From Hippophae tibetana (lineage: Eukaryota; Streptophyta; Magnoliopsida; Rosales; Elaeagnaceae), in contig JAZDXN010000029.1 of NCBI GenBank assembly GCA_037013495.1, positions 632,501 through 696,500 of the forward strand: a stretch of DNA of 64,000 nucleotides, in the 5' to 3' direction. A program made the translations under genes and the position numbers. A model generated the notes under the pieces. It ran no database searches. It was not told the DNA's origin and saw nothing but the letters and a program-made list of their open reading frames with translations. This document shows, piece after piece, positions 60,326 to 64,000 of the stretch. How positions within the stretch are numbered: the stretch's first letter is position 1; the number at the start of each line of letters is the position of its first letter.

Positions 60326-61726
60326 CTAAACTATTTTGAATGTTCCATCCCATCTTGATCTCAGCTTTCCGAGAAACAATCTCAAATGAGAGTTAAATAA
60401 AAGAACTTTCATTCTAGGGTGAAGAGTCTTAGGAACTAGCCTCTTGTCATGGTAGCGCTTAGTACGCTCTTTGTATAATTTGGCATTCTCATAGGCTTCA
60501 TTCCTAATTTCTTCCAACTCATTAAGATGGAGTAACCATTTTTCTCCTGCTTTATCTAAATCCATGTTTAACTCTTTAATTGCCCAATAAGCCTTATGTT
60601 CAAGTTCAACTAGAAGATGGCACGCTTTCCCAAAGATTAACCGGTAAGGGCTCATCCCAATAGGTGTTTTGTAAGCGGTGTGGTATGCCCATAAGGCAGC
60701 ATTTAACTTAAATTCCCAATCCTTCCTTGAAGGACGCACAGTGCATTCCAATATTCCCTTAATTTGCCTATTACTTACTTCCACTAAACCAGAAGTTTGA
60801 TGATGATATGGAGTAACTACTTTATGTGTGATATTGTACATGTTTAGTACTCCATCAAAGATCTTGTTACAAAAATGGCTACCTCTGTCACTTATTATAG
60901 CTCTAGGCGTTCCAAACCTACAGAATATTAAATCCTTCAAGAATTTAACAACAACATTAGCATCATTGGTTTTAGTGAGGATAGCTTCTATCCACTTGGA
61001 TACATAATCCACAACAACCAAAATATATTGAAAACCATTGGATGGGGGAAAAGAACCCATAAAGTCAATCTCACATACATAAAAGAGTTGAACAACTAAA
61101 TTAGATGTCAAAGTCATTTCATCTCTTTTGCTTATGTTTCCTGTTCTTTGACATTTATCACATTGTGCACAAAACATATGAGCATCTTTAAAGAGAGTGG
61201 GCCAAAAGAATCCAGACTGTAATACCTTACGGGCTATCTTTTCACCATCAAAATGGCCCCCACAATGAAGTTCATGACAAAAAGTTAGAATGCTATTATA
61301 TTGTTCTTCAGGTACACATCTATGGATGACTTGATCTTGACCAATCTTGTATAAATAAGGCTCATCCCAGAAATAGCCCTTAATAGTTTTAAAAAATCTT
61401 TTCTTGTCCTGATATGAAGTGTTAGGTCGCAAAACACCAGTGGCAAGATAGTTTACAATATCAGCATACCATGGGTTCAGACCTATTGAAAATAACTGTT
61501 CATTAGGAAAGGTTTCAACTATATCTTCATTACTCTCATTTTTAAGAGAATTGAAGTCAGAAATCAACCTAGACAAATGATCAGTTACTAAGTTTTCACG
61601 ACCTTTCTTATCCTTGATTTCTAGGTCAAATTCTTGTAAGAGTAAGACCCACCTGATTAATCTTGCCTTGGCATTTGGTTTACTTAATAGATATCTTAAA
61701 GCAACATGATCAGAATGCACAATCAC
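60326..61726 (-). pseudogene. Athila-like RNase H end and integrase (466-codon open stretch)
   Basis: Residues 1-60 hold the RNase H end ([37 protein letters not shown]). Residues ~130-195 hold the HHCC zinc finger ([18 protein letters not shown]). Residues ~205-330 hold the integrase core with D in CEIDFMG, D in IISDRGSHF and E in [12 protein letters not shown], so all three catalytic acids of the DDE triad are visible. The C-terminal part has [20 protein letters not shown] and the tail [14 protein letters not shown]. The domain makeup fits a plant Athila integrase. It is a piece of a broken element, not a host gene. Confidence 0.85.
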
Positions 61727-61734
61727 TTTAGATC

Positions 61735-62613
61735 CTACAAAATAAAACCTAATTTGTCTAAAGAAAACACTATAGCCAAGAATTCCTTTTCAGTGGTGGT
61801 ATAATTCATTTGGGCATCATTGAGTGTTTTGCTAGCATAGTAGATGACATGCAAACACTTATCCACTCTTTGTCCCAAGACTGCTCCTATAGCATAATAA
61901 AAAGCGTCACACATTATTTCAAAAGGTAAAGACCAATTTGGTGCCATAATAACAGGGGTAGATGTTAGTTTCTCTTTCAAGGTATTAAAGGCAATAAGGC
62001 AGACATTGTTGAAATTAAAATAAACATCTTTTGATAGCAAGTTACATAAGGGACGACTTATTTTAGAGAAATCTTTAATAAATCGTCTATAAAATCCTAC
62101 ATGTCCTAAGAAGCTTCTTATCCCCTTCACATATGTAGGGGCAGGTAGTTTGGATATCAATTCAACTTTTTTCTTATCAACTTCAATACCCTTGTTTGAA
62201 ATTATATGTCCTAAAACTATCCCTTGTTGAACCATAAAATGAATTTTCTCCCAACTAAGGGTGAGATTGCATTCAATGCATCTTTCTAAAACCAAAGTCA
62301 ATTTATGTAAGCAATCATCAAATGAGTTCCCAAAGATAGAGAAATCGTCCATGAAAATCTCAATGAAATTTTCCACCATGTCCGAGAAAATAGATATCAT
62401 ACATCTTTGGAAAGTGGCAGGGGCATTGAATAACCCAAATGGCATTCTTCGAAAAGAAAATGTCCCAGCTAATCTTTCCAACATTTTATCAATGAATGGA
62501 AGAGGAAAGTGATCTTTTTTAGTATATAAATTTATTTTCCTAAAATCTATACACATTCTCCATCCAGTGATTATTCTAGTGGGCACTAATTCACTTTTTT
62601 TCATTTTTAACAA
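61735..62613 (-). pseudogene. Athila-like reverse transcriptase and RNase H start (292-codon open stretch)
   Basis: Motifs: RMCIDFRKINLYTKKDHFPL, RRMPFGLFNAPATFQRCM, the palm motif IEIFMDDFSIFG (Y/F-MDD type), VLGHIISNKGIEVD, FLGHVGFYRRFIKDFSKI and the RNase H beginning [35 protein letters not shown]. All fit plant Athila. The neighbouring frame carries the rest of RNase H. Confidence 0.85.
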
Positions 62614-62769
62614 CTGTTATCTCAGATTTCTTTGGTACCACATGCACTGGACTAACGCACTTACTATCCTCAATAGGATAGATAATTTCTTCTTCTAACA
62701 ATTTAAGAATTTCTTTCTTAACTACCTCTTGCATATTTGGGTTTAGTCTTCTTTGGGCTTCTCATACAG

Positions 62770-63690
62770 ATTTAGCACCATCCTCCAAGTTGATCTTGTG
62801 CATACATAATGGTAGGACTAATGCCTCTTATATCCCTGATACTGTAACCTATAGCTTTCTTAAACTGTTTAAGCACTTTGATAAGTTCCTTTTCTTGGGA
62901 TTTGGTCAAGGCTGAAGAAATTATCACTGGATAAGTTTCTCTTTCTCCCAAAAAACACATATTTTAAGTGCTCAGGTAAGTCTTTGAATTCAAGTTCATG
63001 TGGATTGGCCTCTTTACTAGATGAAGAACTCGGTAGATTTAAAAGTGTACTAGATTTTATCATTAATTCATCATTTTCTAGTCGTTCAAGGTATCCCTTA
63101 ATTTCCTCATCTAAATCTTCTTCGACCTCTTCAACTGTAAGAACAGTTTCAAGCTTGTCTTCTATTCTGGTTCGGGAAAAGGTGCTTTGGATAAGATTAT
63201 CCAAAGGGTCAACATTGAATATTTCATCGATGGAAAAAATAGAAAGAAAAGGTGAAGAATCAAAAACTTTAAAATGAATAGTCTCTCCTAAGACTATCAT
63301 TGTCAAATTTCCATCTTGGACATCAATAATAGATTTAGTAGTTGCCATAAATGGTCAACCAAGCAATATTGTGTGCTCTTTGTCCAATGCTGGATTTTCT
63401 TGCATATCCAGAACCACAAAGTCAACAGGTATTATCAGTTTGTCTACTTGTACCAACACATCCTCAACTATTCCCTTTGGATACTTAAGAGATCTATCTG
63501 CAAGTTGAAGGGACATAGTTGTGGGTTTTAAATCTCCTAAATTGGGCTATAAGAATATAGAGTAGGGCATCAAATTTATACTATCACCTAAATCAAGCAT
63601 TGCTTTACCAACCTTCCTATCCCCCATAGTTATGTTTATAATAAAACTTCCAGGGTCTTTCAACTTAGGGGTAATTTGTGCTGAAGTACA
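62770..63690 (-). pseudogene. Athila-like protease region and linker
   Basis: On the minus strand: AMLDLGDSINLMPYS-like active-site motif (about 63600-63550, the usual D-[ST/L]-G), LADRSLKYPKGIVEDVLVQ, a segment ending ATTKSIIDVQDGNLTM (63348 on), an acidic linker (VEEVEEDLDEEIKGYLERLE) and LSALTKSQEKELIKVLKQFK with SIRDIRGISPT just ahead of RT. This is the order expected in Athila. Confidence 0.8.
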
Positions 63691-64000
63691 GTGCTAGAAA
63701 TTTCGGATACTACTACTCGTTCATTCAGTTCATACCTTCTTTTCTTAGTGTTCAACTCTTTGAAAAACTTAGCATATGAAGGCACATTCATGATCACTTC
63801 TAATAATGGTAAATTGATATGTACTTTAGAGAGCATATTAAAAAGATCATAGAATTGCTTATCTTTTTTGGATTCTTTTAACCGGTGTGGAAAAGGTACT
63901 TACAGTTGGTGTGGTTCTGTTGTCTTTTGAATTTTGGGGATGTTAGTGGACTCTCCAATGAGTTTTTCAGAAGGCTTGTTAAGTTTTGACACTTATTTAT
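63690..64000 (-). pseudogene. End of Athila-like gag / start of protease, cut by window edge
   Basis: The minus strand has the LLEVIMNVPSYAKFFKELN-like stretch and KRRYELNERVVVSEISSTVL-like sequence that joins gag to protease in Athila elements, read about 63840-63690. The rest of gag lies beyond the window. Confidence 0.6.

Larger units (their letters stand above)
56599..64000 (-). mobile_element. Athila-like Ty3/gypsy element, gag end to 3' LTR; continues past window
   Basis: On the minus strand: end of gag (64000 to about 63690), protease region (about 63690-62770), RT (about 62760-61735), RNase H and integrase (about 61900-60326), 3' non-coding region (60325-58322) and 3' LTR (58321-56599). 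It has the longest intact frames of the window (466 and 292 codons), so it is the best preserved and probably the youngest of the large elements here. It is still broken, with only a few breaks in the visible part. Its 5' LTR lies outside the window, so its age cannot be measured here. Confidence 0.85.

Overview
The window looks like repeat-rich, gene-poor nuclear DNA of a flowering plant. The evidence is the plant-type telomere motif TTTAGGG, plant LTR retrotransposon lineages (Athila, Tat/Ogre-like, chromovirus, Ty1/copia), tRNA-iMet primer sites (TGGTATCAGAGCC) and a CACTA-type transposon end. I could not name the species. I saw no host protein gene, tRNA, rRNA or CRISPR array. The setting is probably pericentromeric or other heterochromatin; the CRM-like look of the chromoviruses fits that but does not prove it.

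Layout. (1) 1-3035: a tandem array with a ~925 bp period, made from the LTR and leader of a chromovirus. (2) 3036-21145: a graveyard of nested, facing and truncated Ty3/gypsy chromovirus copies. They fall in two LTR families, here called group A (LTR starts TGATAAGAAT or TGATGAGAAT) and group B (LTR ends TATGCATCA, primer site for tRNA-iMet). One Athila LTR piece lies among them at 3036-3930. (3) 21146-47068: about 26 kb of a composite satellite. Each 0.7-1.1 kb unit joins a degenerate TTTAGGG-like tract, always G-rich on the + strand, to a conserved AT-rich block. From about 27.0 to 42.9 kb the units form a higher-order repeat with four unit types in the order XYZW-XYZ-XYZ-YZ-XYZW, including a nearly perfect 5147 bp tandem duplication. 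A solo Athila LTR with a 5 bp target repeat (43241-44565) and a CACTA remnant (24642-24798) sit inside the array. (4) 47069-49145: Tat/Ogre-like gag-protease remnant, minus strand. (5) 49146-about 55000: Athila element with its 3' LTR, plus strand. (6) 55010-56598: fragments of a Ty1/copia pol end and of a gypsy gag, minus strand. (7) 56599-64000: the best preserved Athila-like element, minus strand, running out of the window.

Nothing here works as an operon or pathway. The history is repeated LTR element insertion and decay, plus amplification of two kinds of tandem repeat, one from retrotransposon DNA and one from telomere-like DNA. The part most worth following up is the telomere-like composite satellite. 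Its AT-rich blocks carry a conserved TATA-like box about 200 bp upstream of each telomere-like tract, in the direction that would give UUUAGGG-type RNA, and its longer units carry inverted TTTGGTT / AACCAAA ends.
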